The notes below the pieces were generated by a model. The model ran no database searches, was not told the DNA's origin, and saw only the letters and a program-made list of their open reading frames with translations. A DNA stretch of 64,000 nucleotides from Parapedobacter deserti (GTDB lineage Bacteria > Bacteroidota > Bacteroidia > Sphingobacteriales > Sphingobacteriaceae): positions 1,116,001-1,180,000 of the forward strand of contig NZ_JBHRTA010000038.1 of assembly GCF_042646065.1 (NCBI RefSeq), read 5' to 3'. Below, in pieces: positions 25,259 to 34,852 of the stretch (its first letter is position 1; each line of letters opens with the position of its first letter). Position numbers and translations under genes: made by a program.

Positions 25259-27679
25259 TTATTGAAACAATGCGGGATAGTCACCCGGATTATATTCATG
25301 CATGATGGCATATACTGCTTCGATCACGTCGTCAGCAGACGGCTTTGAAAAGTAATCGCCGTCTGAACCGTATGGTGGGCGGTGTGCTTTGGCAGTCAAC
25401 GTACGGGGTTGGCCGTCGAGGTGGTAGTAGCCGCGTTGCGATTCCAGGATATGCTGCAGGATGAAAGCCGAAGCCCCTCCTGGGACGTCCTCGTCTACTA
25501 CCAGTAGTTTGTTGGTTTTGCTGAGCGACCGGGCGCACAAGTGCTCTTCGTCAAACGGCTGCAGGGTCTGCGGGTCGACAATCTCGATGGAGATACCCAT
25601 TTTTTCGAGTTCAGCGGCCGCTTCCTGTACCACACGCAGTGTGGAACCATAGGAAACAACCGTCACATCCCGACCTTCTTTGACCACTTCGGCTTTGCCC
25701 AGCAGCACGGTAAACTCTCCGACGTTACTGGGCATGCGTTCTTTCAGCCGGTAGCCGTTGAGGCATTCGATGATCAGCGCAGGCTCGTCCGACCGGAGCA
25801 GTGTATTGTACATTCCCGCTGCTTGCGTCATGTTCCGGGGTACACACACGTGTATGCCGCGCAAAGCACCCAGTATCATACTCATAGGGGATCCGGAATG
25901 CCAGATGCCTTCCAGCCGATGACCGCGGGTGCGGATAATCAGGGGCGCTTTTTGCCCGGCCTTTGTGCGGTAACTCAGGCTGGCTATGTCGTCGGTCAGC
26001 ACGGTGAGGCAGTACGCCAGGTAGTCGAGGTATTGGATTTCCGCAATAGGGCGCAGCCCTCGCATAGCCAGACCCATTCCCTGGCCGATGATGGCCGCCT
26101 CGCGGATGCCGGTGTCAAAAATACGGAGTTCGCCGTATTTGGCCTGTAGCCCTGCAAACCCCTGATTGACATCCCCGATCTTACCCACATCTTCTCCAAA
26201 AGCAACCAAACGGGCATCCCGGGCAAAGTTGGCGTCGAAACAGGCATTTAGAACCTCGCGCCCATCTACGGCCTTACTGCCGGCGCCGTATTCAGGCGGT
26301 ACGGCCGGTACGCGCCGGGGAGATTCAACGGTATCGGTGAATAAGTATGAATTGTATCGTTCGTGATTGACCAGCTGTTTCTGCTTGTACCATTCCAGTA
26401 GCGCTGCTTTGGCTTCGCTTTGTGTTCCCCGCAGCTGGCGGATAACACGGCGTATCGTGCTGTATACTTCATTGAGCGACGGTTCAGTGCGTGATTTCAG
26501 CTCATTGAGCAATATCTGCACGGTTTTATCAGGTATGGCGGCCAGCAACGAGACCGCTTCATCCAGGTCTTTTTTAAGGCTCCTGCTATAATCTGACCAT
26601 GCCCGTTTCTGCTCCGCGCGTACGCGCTCTTTTACGGTGCGTTCAATTTCGGCCAGGTCATTTTCGTCTGCGATGCGCGACTCAAGCATCCATGCGCGCA
26701 TTTTGGTGATGCAGTCATACTCGTGTTCCCACGCCAGCCTTTCCTTGGATTTATAGCGTTCATGCGAACCGGATGTAGAGTGGCCCTGTGGTTGGGTCAT
26801 TTCCGTCACATGGATCAGCACAGGTATATGTTGTTCCCTCGCGATCTTTGCTGCTTTTTCATAGGTCTCGCACAATCCGGGGTAGTCCCAGCCTTTTACC
26901 TTGAATATCTCGAATCCTTCGCCGTTTTCATCCCGTTGGAATCCCTTGAGCACCTCGGTGATGTCCGCTTTCGTGGTTTGTACTTCATTGGGGACCGAAA
27001 TGCCGTATCCATCGTCCCAGATCGAGATGACCGTTGGGATCTGCCGGACGCCAGCGGCATTCACTGCTTCAAAAAAAACTCCTTCGGAGGTCGATGCATT
27101 GCCAATGGTACAGAAAGCTACTTCGTTGCCATTATTGGAAAACGTGGTCAAATTGGCCAACGCCGGATTGTTGCGGTACAACTTCGACGCCAGTCCAAAG
27201 CCCAGCAAACGCGGCATCTGGCCGCCCGTAGTGGAAATGTCTGCCGCTGAATTTTTCATCAGTGTCTGGTCTACCCATTTTCCCTCCGGTGTAAGCATCC
27301 GCGTAGCGAAATGGCTGTTCATCTGCCTGCCAGCAGACGAAGGATCCGCTTCCACGTCCGGATGGGCATACAGTTGTGAAAAGAATTGATAAACAGAAAC
27401 GATACCAGCCGCAAACATGAAGGTCTGGTCGCGGTAATAGCCCGAACGCCAGTCGCCAAGTTGGAACACCTTAGCCATCGCGATCTGCGCTAGCTCCTTG
27501 CCATCCCCGAAGACGCCAAACTTTGCTTTGCCCGTCAGGACTTCTTTGCGGCCCAGTAAACTCACGAACCTGCTTTCGACCGCAATACGGTAATCCTCGA
27601 CAACGATCGCTTTGAAGTCATCGAAACTTAGTTTGGTTTGGGCCGGGTGTTCGCTTTGTTTAATATGGGTGTCAGACAT
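25259..27679 (-). CDS. Fused E1 alpha/beta 2-oxoacid dehydrogenase
   Basis: An 806-residue thiamine diphosphate enzyme with the alpha and beta subunits of an E1 component in one chain. The alpha part (about 1-380) has YYRDQTFMFAAGI and the TPP-binding region from GNASTSEGVFFEAVNAAGV to DDGYGIS. The beta part (about 460-800) starts VLNACFDANFARDARLVAFGEDVG and contains GIREAAIIGQGMGLAMRGLRP. This architecture is common in Bacteroidota and is usually assigned to branched-chain 2-oxoacid dehydrogenase. The substrate cannot be read from sequence. E2 and E3 genes are not nearby. It has its own promoter at 27699-27706. Confidence 0.88.
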   Translation of the reverse strand: MSDTHIKQSEHPAQTKLSFDDFKAIVVEDYRIAVESRFVSLLGRKEVLTGKAKFGVFGDGKELAQIAMAKVFQLGDWRSGYYRDQTFMFAAGIVSVYQFFSQLYAHPDVEADPSSAGRQMNSHFATRMLTPEGKWVDQTLMKNSAADISTTGGQMPRLLGFGLASKLYRNNPALANLTTFSNNGNEVAFCTIGNASTSEGVFFEAVNAAGVRQIPTVISIWDDGYGISVPNEVQTTKADITEVLKGFQRDENGEGFEIFKVKGWDYPGLCETYEKAAKIAREQHIPVLIHVTEMTQPQGHSTSGSHERYKSKERLAWEHEYDCITKMRAWMLESRIADENDLAEIERTVKERVRAEQKRAWSDYSRSLKKDLDEAVSLLAAIPDKTVQILLNELKSRTEPSLNEVYSTIRRVIRQLRGTQSEAKAALLEWYKQKQLVNHERYNSYLFTDTVESPRRVPAVPPEYGAGSKAVDGREVLNACFDANFARDARLVAFGEDVGKIGDVNQGFAGLQAKYGELRIFDTGIREAAIIGQGMGLAMRGLRPIAEIQYLDYLAYCLTVLTDDIASLSYRTKAGQKAPLIIRTRGHRLEGIWHSGSPMSMILGALRGIHVCVPRNMTQAAGMYNTLLRSDEPALIIECLNGYRLKERMPSNVGEFTVLLGKAEVVKEGRDVTVVSYGSTLRVVQEAAAELEKMGISIEIVDPQTLQPFDEEHLCARSLSKTNKLLVVDEDVPGGASAFILQHILESQRGYYHLDGQPRTLTAKAHRPPYGSDGDYFSKPSADDVIEAVYAIMHEYNPGDYPALFQ

Positions 27680-27698
27680 AATTAAATTGCGTTTGCTC

Positions 27699-27706
27699 CA
27701 AAAGTA
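27699..27706 (-). promoter_or_regulatory. -7 promoter element for E1 dehydrogenase
   Basis: On the minus strand this reads TACTTTTG, a perfect TAnnTTTG, 19 nt upstream of the ATG at 27679. Confidence 0.55.
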
Positions 27707-27968
27707 GGAAAAAAAAATTCGTTTAAAAGGGATATCCGCTTTTAAATTCGGGTGCGTTTATCGGTTTTAGCGAAATTGGCCGTTTACTATTTACCAATGG
27801 ATGCTTGTTTTTTTGCGTTGCGTCAATGACAAGTTCCGAGCTATGTCTATAGAACGTATAATAACGTAAAAGATTGTGTTTATCCGGCATATAAAAAGAA
27901 ACGCGGTGCACCGCTGCCATTGTAGCTGCCGGCCGAAATATTGGCATTTCTTTTGTGCGGGCAGAGTC

Positions 27969-28463
27969 ATGGAAAGAAAGCGGATCGCCTTAATCATTGC
28001 ACTTGTTTTTATCGGAATCACCGGTCAGCAAGCCTTCTCCCAGGAGAGCAGCACGTATTCACGCGCCATAGGCGGGCGCTTTGGTGTTGCCAATGGGATT
28101 ACCTACAAGCATTTTATCAATGACAGCCACGCAATAGATGGCATTTTGAACTTTCAGGGCAACAGGAATTTCACCATTTTCAAATTATTGGGGTTGTATG
28201 AGATACACCAGCCGGTAGACTTCGTCGACGTGGAGGGCCTGCAGTGGTACTACGGATTCGGCGGCGGCCTGGGCGGATACCGCTATAAGGATACGGATGA
28301 AAGCGGTATGGCATGGAGCTTTGACGGTGTTATCGGTGTGGATTATAAAATCCCCACGGCGCCGGTCAACCTGTCGTTGGACTGGAAACCTACGATGGAG
28401 CTCACGCCAGAAGCAGGCGTCCGATTTGATGGCATCGGGCTGTCGATACGTTTCGTGTTTTAA
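27969..28463 (+). CDS. Small outer membrane beta-barrel-like protein
   Basis: A 164-residue exported protein. The start at 27969 gives a clean signal peptide (MERKRIALIIALVFIGITGQ..., cleavage near AFS-QES). The mature part alternates short hydrophobic strands and Gly/Tyr/Asp turns (AIGGRFGVANGITYKHF, GLQWYYGFGGGLGGYRY, VGVDYKI-like, VNLSLDWKPTMEL). It ends in Phe after LSIRFVF, the terminal aromatic expected of an outer membrane barrel. About eight strands are likely. No named family recognised. Its stop codon overlaps the stop of the convergent M61 gene by 4 bp. Confidence 0.7.
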   Translation: MERKRIALIIALVFIGITGQQAFSQESSTYSRAIGGRFGVANGITYKHFINDSHAIDGILNFQGNRNFTIFKLLGLYEIHQPVDFVDVEGLQWYYGFGGGLGGYRYKDTDESGMAWSFDGVIGVDYKIPTAPVNLSLDWKPTMELTPEAGVRFDGIGLSIRFVF

Positions 28464-30259
28464 CGTAGCGAAAGCCAGATTTTTCCCAAGTTCTCCTGTT
28501 CGGGGGTCTGACGAGGCAAAGGCACGATCGTGAATATGCCCTTGGTGTCTTTTTTCAGTGTGACGGTCAGTTCACGAAGCTTTCCGTCGCGTGCTACCAG
28601 CACCCGGAGCTTGTCGCCGATGGATGCCGTTTGCAGGATCCGGTTCAACTCCCGTCCGTTAGCATCCAGGCGTTCGCCATCGATGGCAATAAGCTCGTCT
28701 CTCACGTTGATGCCTCCGTCCCAAGCTCCCGTATTGCGTGCTACGCCGGTGACCACCAGGCGACCATCACTTGCCGAGGTCGTAATGCCAAGGTCGGGCA
28801 GCTCACGCCCCTCGTTATAGTCGACCAATTCATAGCCCGCTGCATTGAGGTAGGCGTTGTAATCGATGGGTTCTACGGTATGCGCCGCGTGGAAAATGTC
28901 ATCAACCGGCACACCTGCGATCTTTTCGGTCAGCGCCTGAAACTCGTGTTCTTCAAACCCCCGTTTTTTCCGGACGTAGAATTCCTCGTAGGCGGCTTTA
29001 AGTACGTCGTCCAGGCGTTTTTTGCCCCCGGTGGCGTCAAGTATCTTAAGATCAAGCATAGCGGCCAGCAGCGCACCTTTGTTGTAATAGGAAACGCTTG
29101 TGTTGGCTGAATTTTCATCCGGGCGGTAGTGTTTGATCCACGCATCAAAGCTGGCGGCTGCAACCGGTTGAATGCGGTTGCCCGGCCTGTTTTCAACGGT
29201 GTTGAAATCATTGGACAATGCTTGCAGGTAGGTGCTCTCATTAAGAAATCCGCAGCGTCTCAAGATCAGGTTGTCATAGTAGGCCGTAAAACCTTCCATG
29301 ATCCACAGCGCGGTGGTATAGTTTTCTGCGTCATAGTCAAACGGGCCGAGCTCAATGGGACGGAGGCGTTTCACATGCCACAAATGGAAATATTCGTGGG
29401 CGACGAGTCCCAGAAAGCCCAGGTAAGTCCGTTCATTCTGGTATCCGTTTCTGCTTGCACCCAGTACGGTTGAGTTGAGATGTTCCAATCCACCGCCGCC
29501 GGACTGGTAATTATGCACAATGAAAACGTACCGTTTGTTGGGATTTTCGCCGAATATTTTGGTCGACTCTTCCACAATGGCGGCACAATCCCGCTTTAGC
29601 CGTTCCCTGTTGTAGTTTCCTCCGCCTACCATGGCGATTTCATGCAGCACGCCGGCTGCTTCAAAAGTAAACACATCCTGGTTGCCCACTTCGATGGGAG
29701 AATCGAATAAAATATCGAAGTCTGGCGCACGATACGTATTGGGCTGACCGTCCACCGGTTCGAGTCCGGTCGAAATTTTGGACCAGGCGGCGTGCGGGAT
29801 GACCGTCACATCCGCCGGTTGGTTGATCATGCCATCTACATACATAAATGTAGCCGCAGGGGAGAGAAACGCATGGGTGTCGTCGATGAAGTTGGTACGC
29901 ACTGATACTTCAAAGCCGTAAATGCGGTAATTTATCGTCACCTTACTGCTTTTGGCCGATACAATTCGCCAAGTGTTCTTGCTGATTTTCTCGACAACAA
30001 ACGGATTGCCGTCTGCGTCGCATGCCTCAAAATTTTCCACATGCCTTGAATATTCGCGCACAAGGTACGACCCCGGTGTCCACACCGGCATTTTCACATC
30101 GATGTGGTCTTTACGAATGCCGGAAATCTCCATTTTGATTTCGGCGTAGTGGGCCTGTGGTTCCTTGAAGGAAACTTCAAAGTGAATCTGTGGATCGGCG
30201 AATGCGGAGGTGGTGACAATGGTCATAAGGGTTGCTAACTTGGTACGGATGCGTTTCAT
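28460..30259 (-). CDS. M61 family glycyl aminopeptidase-like, PDZ domain
   Basis: A 599-residue exported metallopeptidase. A signal peptide (MKRIRTKLATLMTIVTTSAFA) is followed by an M61 N-terminal beta domain. The catalytic domain has the zinc motif LVAHEYFHLWHVKRL (HExxH, with the downstream Glu in IMEGFTAYYDNLIL). A C-terminal PDZ-like domain (about 480-570, GITTSASDGRLVVTGVARN) follows. It probably trims N-terminal Gly or Ala from peptides in the periplasm. The -7 element at 30281-30288 lies inside the longer open reading that starts at 30310, which supports the start at 30259. It overlaps the convergent gene's stop by 4 bp. Confidence 0.88.
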   Translation of the reverse strand: MKRIRTKLATLMTIVTTSAFADPQIHFEVSFKEPQAHYAEIKMEISGIRKDHIDVKMPVWTPGSYLVREYSRHVENFEACDADGNPFVVEKISKNTWRIVSAKSSKVTINYRIYGFEVSVRTNFIDDTHAFLSPAATFMYVDGMINQPADVTVIPHAAWSKISTGLEPVDGQPNTYRAPDFDILFDSPIEVGNQDVFTFEAAGVLHEIAMVGGGNYNRERLKRDCAAIVEESTKIFGENPNKRYVFIVHNYQSGGGGLEHLNSTVLGASRNGYQNERTYLGFLGLVAHEYFHLWHVKRLRPIELGPFDYDAENYTTALWIMEGFTAYYDNLILRRCGFLNESTYLQALSNDFNTVENRPGNRIQPVAAASFDAWIKHYRPDENSANTSVSYYNKGALLAAMLDLKILDATGGKKRLDDVLKAAYEEFYVRKKRGFEEHEFQALTEKIAGVPVDDIFHAAHTVEPIDYNAYLNAAGYELVDYNEGRELPDLGITTSASDGRLVVTGVARNTGAWDGGINVRDELIAIDGERLDANGRELNRILQTASIGDKLRVLVARDGKLRELTVTLKKDTKGIFTIVPLPRQTPEQENLGKIWLSLR

Positions 30260-30280
30260 GATCATCAAATTAGGGAACTG

Positions 30281-30288
30281 CAAAGGTA
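30281..30288 (-). promoter_or_regulatory. -7 promoter element for M61 peptidase
   Basis: On the minus strand this reads TACCTTTG, a perfect TAnnTTTG, 21 nt before the chosen start at 30259. Confidence 0.55.
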
Positions 30289-30335
30289 AAAGTATCGGCC
30301 GAAGCGACAAAGGAATGTCGGCCTAAAATTGTCAC

Positions 30336-31100
30336 CTATTCTTCCTTTACCACCGTTGTCGCGTTTGCCTGTACCGTTGGCATGATGATCATATCGTTGA
30401 TATTGACATGCTTTGGGCGGGACGCGGCAAACCATACGGCATCAGCCACGTCTGCTGCTACCAATGGTTCGATGTTTTTATAGACGGCCGTTGCCCGTTC
30501 CCTATCGCCTTTAAAACGGATTTCGGAAAATTCGGTTTCTACCATTCCGGGATGCACGGCTGTTACTTTGATATGCTTATCCAGCAGATCGATGCGCATC
30601 CCCTTGGTTAGTGCATCCACCGCATGCTTGGTTGCGCAATACACGTTGCCATTCGGATACACCTCTTTACCGGCAATGGAGCCGATGTTGATAATATGGC
30701 CGGATCTGCGCGCCACCATTGAGGGCACCACCGCTCGGGTTATATACAATAGACCTTTTATATTGGTGTCGATCATGCGGTCCCAGTCGCCGGTGTCGCC
30801 TCCATCGATGGGGTCGAGGCCTTGGCTCAGGCCGGCATTGTTGACCAGTACGTCCACTTGTTTCCACTCATTGGGCAGGTTGCTGAACGCTGAAAACACT
30901 TCATCCGCGTTGCGGACATCGAGGGCGAGCAGATGGGTCTTGGTTCCATATTCCTGTGTGAGTCGCTCGGAGAGCGTTTCCAGGCGGTTGATGCGGCGGG
31001 CGGCAAGCAGGAGATCATATCCTTCGTGTGCAAATCTGCTGGCGCAGGCTTCGCCGATCCCTGCGCTGGCTCCGGTGATGAATGCTATTTTTTTAGACAT
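30336..31100 (-). CDS. SDR family NADP-dependent oxidoreductase
   Basis: A 254-residue classical short-chain dehydrogenase, close to the YdfG/3-hydroxy acid dehydrogenase group. The Rossmann motif TGASAGIG is at residues about 9-16, with AARR after the second strand favouring NADP. NNAGLSQG and the catalytic Ser-Tyr-Lys set (IGSIAGKEVYPNGNVYCATKHAV) are complete. The physiological substrate is unknown; YdfG relatives act on 3-hydroxy acids such as serine and 3-hydroxypropionate. The start at 31100 was chosen because the Rossmann strand follows directly. The longer frame to 31154 overlaps porT. Confidence 0.85.
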   Translation of the reverse strand: MSKKIAFITGASAGIGEACASRFAHEGYDLLLAARRINRLETLSERLTQEYGTKTHLLALDVRNADEVFSAFSNLPNEWKQVDVLVNNAGLSQGLDPIDGGDTGDWDRMIDTNIKGLLYITRAVVPSMVARRSGHIINIGSIAGKEVYPNGNVYCATKHAVDALTKGMRIDLLDKHIKVTAVHPGMVETEFSEIRFKGDRERATAVYKNIEPLVAADVADAVWFAASRPKHVNINDMIIMPTVQANATTVVKEE

Positions 31101-31146
31101 AAGATATGAGACATCAGGCATGAGACTATTACTTTTTTCGTTACTG

Positions 31147-31920
31147 TCACTCAAAGAACAGACTGATCTGAAAATTCCGTAACATCATTCGTTCTATAGG
31201 GTGGTTGTACATGTTCGGTTCCCTTGCATCCAGCAGGTTGCCTATGCTCTGTACCCACTTAATTTCGGGTGCCATTTTGAAGAAATCGAAATATAGGTCG
31301 AACCCGATCCCTGCTTCGTATGAAAAATAACCGGGTTTGGTCTTTAGGAATTTTTCAACGGGGGCGAAACCAGTATCGTCGTAACGTTTGCTCGACACCA
31401 CATTGATGGAATATTTGCCTCCGCCGATGAGGTAACCGCGGTAGTTGCCTTTCCGGTCCGATTTGAACTTGAACAGCAGGGGCAAATCGATGTAAGAAGC
31501 CCTCACCAGTGCCGTGAGCTGTCGATCGTGGTTGCTGTTATTTGTATAGGGCGTATAGCCGTAGTTTACGGTCTTATTGGAAAAAACGAGCGCTGGGGTG
31601 AACCGGATGTTGGCATTTTCGGAAATTTTGACGTCTGCCAATAATCCCAGTCCGACACCGTGATAAATTGGAGAAGACACACTATAAAGCGAATCTGCGA
31701 TCTGATTTCCATTTGGTGCCTGGAACGGGGCTTGCCAGTCTCGTGTCAATGTGATTTTGTAATCCGCGTTGATGTAATGGAAGCTAAAGCCGAAATGGAG
31801 TTGCTCATCATCCACGCCACCGCCCCACCGTTGGAACCGCTGTTGGGCCGAAGTAGGTAAAACCATCAGCAGCGACAGGGAAAGTGCGCAGGCAATCGAT
31901 ATCCAGGACAGCGGTTTCAT
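31147..31920 (-). CDS. porT: PorT-like outer membrane protein (type IX secretion)
   Basis: A 257-residue exported beta-barrel protein with a signal peptide ending at TSAQQ. The mature part starts with LHFGFSFHYINADYKITLT and has barrel-like strands such as IYHGVGLGLLADVKISENANIRF and YLIGGGKYSIN. It ends in FQISLFFE. PorT is a membrane component needed for type IX secretion and gliding in Bacteroidota. The position immediately behind ubiE, with ATG overlapping the ubiE TGA, is the conserved ubiE-porT arrangement and supports the call. General porin-family proteins are the alternative. Confidence 0.75.
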   Translation of the reverse strand: MKPLSWISIACALSLSLLMVLPTSAQQRFQRWGGGVDDEQLHFGFSFHYINADYKITLTRDWQAPFQAPNGNQIADSLYSVSSPIYHGVGLGLLADVKISENANIRFTPALVFSNKTVNYGYTPYTNNSNHDRQLTALVRASYIDLPLLFKFKSDRKGNYRGYLIGGGKYSINVVSSKRYDDTGFAPVEKFLKTKPGYFSYEAGIGFDLYFDFFKMAPEIKWVQSIGNLLDAREPNMYNHPIERMMLRNFQISLFFE

Positions 31921-32654
31921 TTTGTGCCGATGTAGATGGTGCAGATGCCGAACGTTTGCGGACGGCACACCGTTTTGCTAAATCCGGCCCGGCACAGGAT
32001 ATCGGTAAAACGATGGCCATCAGGAAATCGGGCCACGGACGCGGGGAGATAGCTGTACGCACGATAATCTTTCGAAAATATTCTGCCGATCAATGGCGTG
32101 ACGCGGTTGAAGTAGAACCGATAAAGCTGTTTCACGGGAAAGCGCTTGGGGTTTGAGAACTCGAGGATCACCGCTTGCCCTCCCGGTTTCAGTACACGGC
32201 AGATATCGGCAAGCCCTTTTCCGAGGTTTTCGAAATTGCGTACGCCAAAAGCCACCGTTACCGCATCGAAGGTACTGTCTGCAAATGGCAGGTTTTCCGA
32301 GTCGCCCAGCAATACTTCAAACTTGTCTTCAAGGTCTTTTTTGACTATTTTTTCTTTAGCGACGTCCAACATGCCCTGAGAAATGTCGACGCCGACGACT
32401 TTTGAGGGCTGAAGTATCTTAATTGCTTCGAGTGCAAAATCACCCGTGCCAGTGGCGACATCCAACAGGTACTTCGGTTTCGCCGCTTTCAGTGCGCGTA
32501 TGGCTTTTTTCCGCCAAATGATATCAATGCCGAGCGACAGGAAGTGATTGAGAAAATCATAGGTGCCTGATATATTGTCGAACATGTCAGCCACCTGTTC
32601 CTTTTTCGCTGTGTCGCTTTCGTTGTAAGGTTTTACTGTTTCCGATGTCGTCAT
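31917..32654 (-). CDS. ubiE: Demethylmenaquinone methyltransferase
   Basis: A 245-residue SAM-dependent methyltransferase that makes menaquinone from demethylmenaquinone. The UbiE/COQ5 signatures are present: VADMFDNISGTYDFLNHFLS, the SAM-binding DVATGTGDFALEA, and FGVRNFENLGKGLADICRVLKPGG. The start at 32654 (MTTSE) was chosen because the -7 element at 32661-32668 overlaps the alternative upstream Met at 32663. Only 6 nt separate the element from the ATG. The stop overlaps the porT ATG (ATGA), so the two genes are translationally coupled. Confidence 0.95.
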   Translation of the reverse strand: MTTSETVKPYNESDTAKKEQVADMFDNISGTYDFLNHFLSLGIDIIWRKKAIRALKAAKPKYLLDVATGTGDFALEAIKILQPSKVVGVDISQGMLDVAKEKIVKKDLEDKFEVLLGDSENLPFADSTFDAVTVAFGVRNFENLGKGLADICRVLKPGGQAVILEFSNPKRFPVKQLYRFYFNRVTPLIGRIFSKDYRAYSYLPASVARFPDGHRFTDILCRAGFSKTVCRPQTFGICTIYIGTK

Positions 32655-32660
32655 GATACG

Positions 32661-32668
32661 CAAAGATA
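32661..32668 (-). promoter_or_regulatory. -7 promoter element close to ubiE start
   Basis: On the minus strand this reads TATCTTTG, a perfect TAnnTTTG, with only 6 nt to the ATG. This predicts a leaderless or nearly leaderless ubiE-porT transcript. Confidence 0.55.
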
Positions 32669-33030
32669 GGCTTTTAGGATTTACGATTTAGGATTATTGA
32701 TGCCAGGGCCGGACTTTTATTTAGCATCAACAGTGCTATTGTGGTTACGGTCAGGGGCTGGCTGCGCCCGCAAAATGTGGTGCGGAAGCGCTAGGGTTTG
32801 ATAATCAATACCTATGAATGATTTGGCTAATCAACAGCTTACAAAGTTGTCAACAAATCTGCAAGCTACTGGCTACCAATACCGATTTGTCGTTTTCAAC
32901 ATTTTTTGCACAGACGATGTTAAAAACGTATATTGCTAATTATGCCTGTTTCAAGGCAAAACGCATTGAAAAAACGGAATTGTGAGGACGTTGTTCAGAA
33001 CTTACAGGAATACCGGCCGCCGAAAATCCA
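32669..33030. other. Intergenic region, no supported gene
   Basis: About 360 bp between the divergent ubiE and dnaB promoters. Near 32674-32697 TTTAGGATT appears twice around TTACGA, a short repeat type common between Bacteroidota genes. The rest shows stop codons in all frames, no strong hairpin with a T-tract and no tRNA-like fold. Confidence 0.4.
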
Positions 33031-33038
33031 TACTTTTG
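33031..33038 (+). promoter_or_regulatory. -7 promoter element for dnaB
   Basis: TACTTTTG matches TAnnTTTG. The leader of about 40 nt contains a small hairpin (CTGCTG 33041-33046 / CAGCAG 33057-33062). Confidence 0.5.
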
Positions 33039-33083
33039 TTCTGCTGGTTTTAGAAGCAGCAGCTGTTATATTCAATATTAGAT

Positions 33084-34661
33084 ATGAGTAACGAGAATGA
33101 GTATCCTTCCAGTCAGGCCGGTGCTGCACGCGGCGCATTTGCCGAGCGGCGGACGCGGCTGAACAACTTGGTGAGTGGGTTAGGTAAGTTGCCCCCGCAG
33201 GCCGTAGATCTGGAAGAGGCTGTGTTAGGTGCACTGATGCTTGAGAAAAATGCGCTCAGCGAGGTCATTGACATTCTCAAGCCCGAAACATTCTATAAGG
33301 AAACGCACCAGAAAATTTTTGAAGCCATCTATAACCTGTTCCAGAAGACTTCGCCGATAGACCTTCTCACGGTCACCGCGGAGTTACGGAAAATGGGTGC
33401 ATTGGAACTCGTGGGCGGAGCATACTACATCACCCAGCTGACCGACCGCGTGGTATCAGCAGCCAATATTGAATACCATGCGCGCATTATTTCACAGAAA
33501 TATATCCAGCGAGAGCTGATCAAGGTTTCCACGGAGATCATCAGCAATGCGTATGAAGACACCACCGATATCTTTGACTTGCTTGACCATGCCGAAAAGA
33601 GCTTGTTTGATATCGCTCAGAATAACCTTCGGCGGGATACGCGCAAGATGGACGATATTATGCGGGAGGCGGTGGAAGCGTTGGAGACGCTTCGCGATCG
33701 GACAGACGGCCTCACGGGCGTGCCGTCCGGTTTTACCGAATTGGACCGGATGACGTCGGGTTGGCAGCCCTCCGACCTGGTCATTGTGGCTGCCCGGCCG
33801 GCCATGGGTAAGACGGCGTTTGTACTGAGCTGTGCACGCAATGCGGCGGTCGATCACGGCAAGCCGGTGGCGGTATTTTCGCTGGAGATGTCTTCCGTTC
33901 AGCTGGTAAACCGCCTCATTGCGGGCGAAACCGAAATTGAGCAGGAAAAGCTCCGTAAAGGCAGTCTTGCGGACCACGAGTGGACGCAGCTCCACTCGCG
34001 CATCGGGCGGCTCACGGAGGCACCTTTACTCATCGACGACACCCCGGCGCTGAATATTTTTGAGTTCCGGGCCAAGTGCAGGCGGCTCAAAGCCCAATAT
34101 GATATCCAGATGGTGATCGTGGATTACCTTCAGCTCATGCACGGCAAGAATGATGGCAAAGGAGGTAACCGCGAACAGGAAATCGGCAGCATCTCCCGGT
34201 CGCTGAAGTCGGTGGCAAAGGAGTTGAATATCCCGGTCATCGCACTTTCGCAGCTCAGCCGTGCCGTGGAAAGCCGTCCGGGTGGCAGCAAGAGGCCTAT
34301 GCTTTCGGATCTGCGTGAATCCGGTTCCATCGAGCAGGATGCCGATATGGTATTGTTTCTGTACCGGCCGGAATATTATGGCCTTACCGAGGATGAGGCA
34401 GGTCGTCCCACCGCAGGAGTGGGGGAGGTGATTATCGCCAAGCACCGAAACGGGGAGACGGGCACCGTGCAGCTTCGGTTTGTGGGTAAGTACGTGAAAT
34501 TTACCGATTTGGAAGACGACTTCTCTTTCGGTGGTGACGGTGGGCTTTCCGGTCCGACGTCGTTCTCATCTGGCATAGCACCATCAGCGTCCTTCGACCA
34601 ACCGGGAAGCATCGTGCGGCAATCGCGGATGAATGACATGAATGATGATTCGCCGTTTTAA
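33084..34661 (+). CDS. dnaB: Replicative DNA helicase DnaB
   Basis: A 525-residue hexameric helicase that unwinds the replication fork. The N-terminal collar domain starts at LPPQAVDLEEAVLGALMLEKN. The RecA-like domain has the Walker A ARPAMGKTAF (about 238-247), Walker B-type MVIVDYLQLM, and VIALSQLSRAVESR (the H3/beta-hairpin region). The C-terminal tail (about 470-525) is Gly/Ser-rich and probably flexible. No intein or insertion is present. Length is normal apart from the tail. Confidence 0.97.
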   Translation: MSNENEYPSSQAGAARGAFAERRTRLNNLVSGLGKLPPQAVDLEEAVLGALMLEKNALSEVIDILKPETFYKETHQKIFEAIYNLFQKTSPIDLLTVTAELRKMGALELVGGAYYITQLTDRVVSAANIEYHARIISQKYIQRELIKVSTEIISNAYEDTTDIFDLLDHAEKSLFDIAQNNLRRDTRKMDDIMREAVEALETLRDRTDGLTGVPSGFTELDRMTSGWQPSDLVIVAARPAMGKTAFVLSCARNAAVDHGKPVAVFSLEMSSVQLVNRLIAGETEIEQEKLRKGSLADHEWTQLHSRIGRLTEAPLLIDDTPALNIFEFRAKCRRLKAQYDIQMVIVDYLQLMHGKNDGKGGNREQEIGSISRSLKSVAKELNIPVIALSQLSRAVESRPGGSKRPMLSDLRESGSIEQDADMVLFLYRPEYYGLTEDEAGRPTAGVGEVIIAKHRNGETGTVQLRFVGKYVKFTDLEDDFSFGGDGGLSGPTSFSSGIAPSASFDQPGSIVRQSRMNDMNDDSPF

Positions 34662-34802
34662 TCGATTGGTTAGTTAATTTCGATCGGCTTGCAGCGCCTG
34701 CGTATTGCTTACACGTCAAACCCGGCAAGGGCAGTTGGTTTCGGTGATGCGGCTAAAGTCGTCTAATTTAGCCCTTCGTTTTAATGCAATTACCTAAAAC
34801 CC

Positions 34803-34810
34803 TATCTTTG
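34803..34810 (+). promoter_or_regulatory. -7 promoter element for pcrA
   Basis: TATCTTTG, a perfect TAnnTTTG. It lies downstream of the in-frame ATG at 34784, so that ATG would not be on the mRNA. The element supports the TTG at 34853 as the true start. Confidence 0.55.
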
Positions 34811-34852
34811 CGCTTCGGGAAACACAGACAAGAGGAAACGAAAGGAACAGCA